DNA of 64,000 nucleotides from Lycocorax pyrrhopterus obiensis. Lineage: Eukaryota; Chordata; Aves; Passeriformes; Paradisaeidae. The notes beneath the pieces were generated by a model that did not search any database, was not told the origin of the DNA, and saw only the letters and a program-made list of their open reading frames with translations. A program made the translations under genes and the position numbers. Position 1 is the first letter of the stretch, and the number at the start of each line of letters is the position of its first letter. The stretch is taken from contig JACSVZ010000007.1 in NCBI GenBank assembly GCA_014706295.1, forward strand, positions 52,342,975 to 52,406,974. The letters are read 5' to 3'. Below are positions 63,401 to 64,000 of this stretch, one piece after another.

Positions 63401-64000
63401 TATCCAGTATATATGTATTTTTAGCAAAATACATTTAGATGGATTAGACATTCAACTGGCAACCAGTTTTGATTTCCAAAACTTCAGGTAAAGCAACAGT
63501 GTTTACAGTTTCACCTGTAGGCAAAAAATTCTGCCTGGTTTTTTCCCCTAACCACACAAGGTAACAAGATTAAATAGGATAACATTATTTTGGGCTTTGA
63601 ATCCACTTGCTTCTCACAGTGGAAAGCTCTAATCTGGCAGACCAGTCCAGTATGTACCAGACTTTATGATAAGCTGTTGCCCATATGTGTTGTTATTGTC
63701 CCCAGGAGACAAGCCTGGAGGGCTACTGCTGTGTTTCAGGTATGGTACAGTGTTTTGCATTAGAAAAGTGAGCAGAGGAAAGATATTTAGTCTGTGAAAT
63801 ACTGTCAACACTAATCTTTTAAACAAAGGAGCTTGGCGTGGCGTTGTCAAAGGAAACTAAACCTGCTCTTTTATTTTCCCATTGTTCCCTTGCACAGAGA
63901 CTCTGGTCTGCGAAGGACCGCTGACATTATGCCACAGAAATTGCTACATGAATACTTGGTACTTTCCAATCTTGCTTCGAAGCCTGGCAACAGTGTTGTG
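57403..64000 (+). other. EML1: EML1 intron 1, distal part in the window
   Basis: The window ends still inside intron 1, so the intron exceeds 22 kb, in keeping with the long first intron of this gene in other vertebrates. The stretch is AT-rich, with an ATT-rich microsatellite-like patch at 60300-60332 and T-rich tracts near 58120-58162. I see no exon. The last 150 bases show no match to the expected second EML1 exon. Confidence 0.75.

Overview
This window reads as vertebrate nuclear DNA, most probably from a bird. Three things support that. Several interspersed repeats end in the CR1 LINE 3' tail (ATTCTGTGATTCTGTGAT and relatives), which is typical of birds. Long open frames are absent outside one GC-rich stretch. 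The only recognisable protein-coding sequence is a single short exon inside a CpG island. I cannot name the species, and a turtle or crocodilian is not formally excluded.

The one gene I can support is EML1 (echinoderm microtubule-associated protein-like 1), on the + strand. Its first coding exon is at 41713-41779. It encodes the 22-residue N-terminus and ends in a phase-1 GT donor, just before the conserved trimerisation coiled coil. It sits in a CpG island of about 1 kb (roughly 41040-42030). The island holds tandem Sp/KLF GC boxes, strong G-quadruplex potential on the - strand and a perfect palindromic RFX X-box (41578-41591). The sequence from 41780 to the end is EML1 intron 1; I do not see exon 2.

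Positions 1 to about 41000 are upstream intergenic DNA. I found no convincing exon there. It holds a 40-bp-unit GC-rich minisatellite (12935-13158), a 100-nt homopurine GAAA tract (16724-16823), TAGA, TG/TA and CTG microsatellites, CR1 fragments, two unusually long perfect inverted repeats (4505-4535 and 23676-23714) and clusters of POU-like and bicoid-class homeodomain motifs that may be enhancers. A long, decayed, ancient CR1 lies at about 30365-31470.

Intron 1 (41780-64000) holds two antisense CR1 fragments, several microsatellites, a compact sense-strand G-quadruplex motif (44274-44288) and a palindromic E-box flanked by RBPJ-like half-sites (55559-55584).

There is no operon, phage, CRISPR or other multi-gene system. 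The observation that best links sequence to biology is the X-box: RFX factors control ciliary genes, and EML1 loss is reported to disturb microtubules and primary cilia in neural progenitors.
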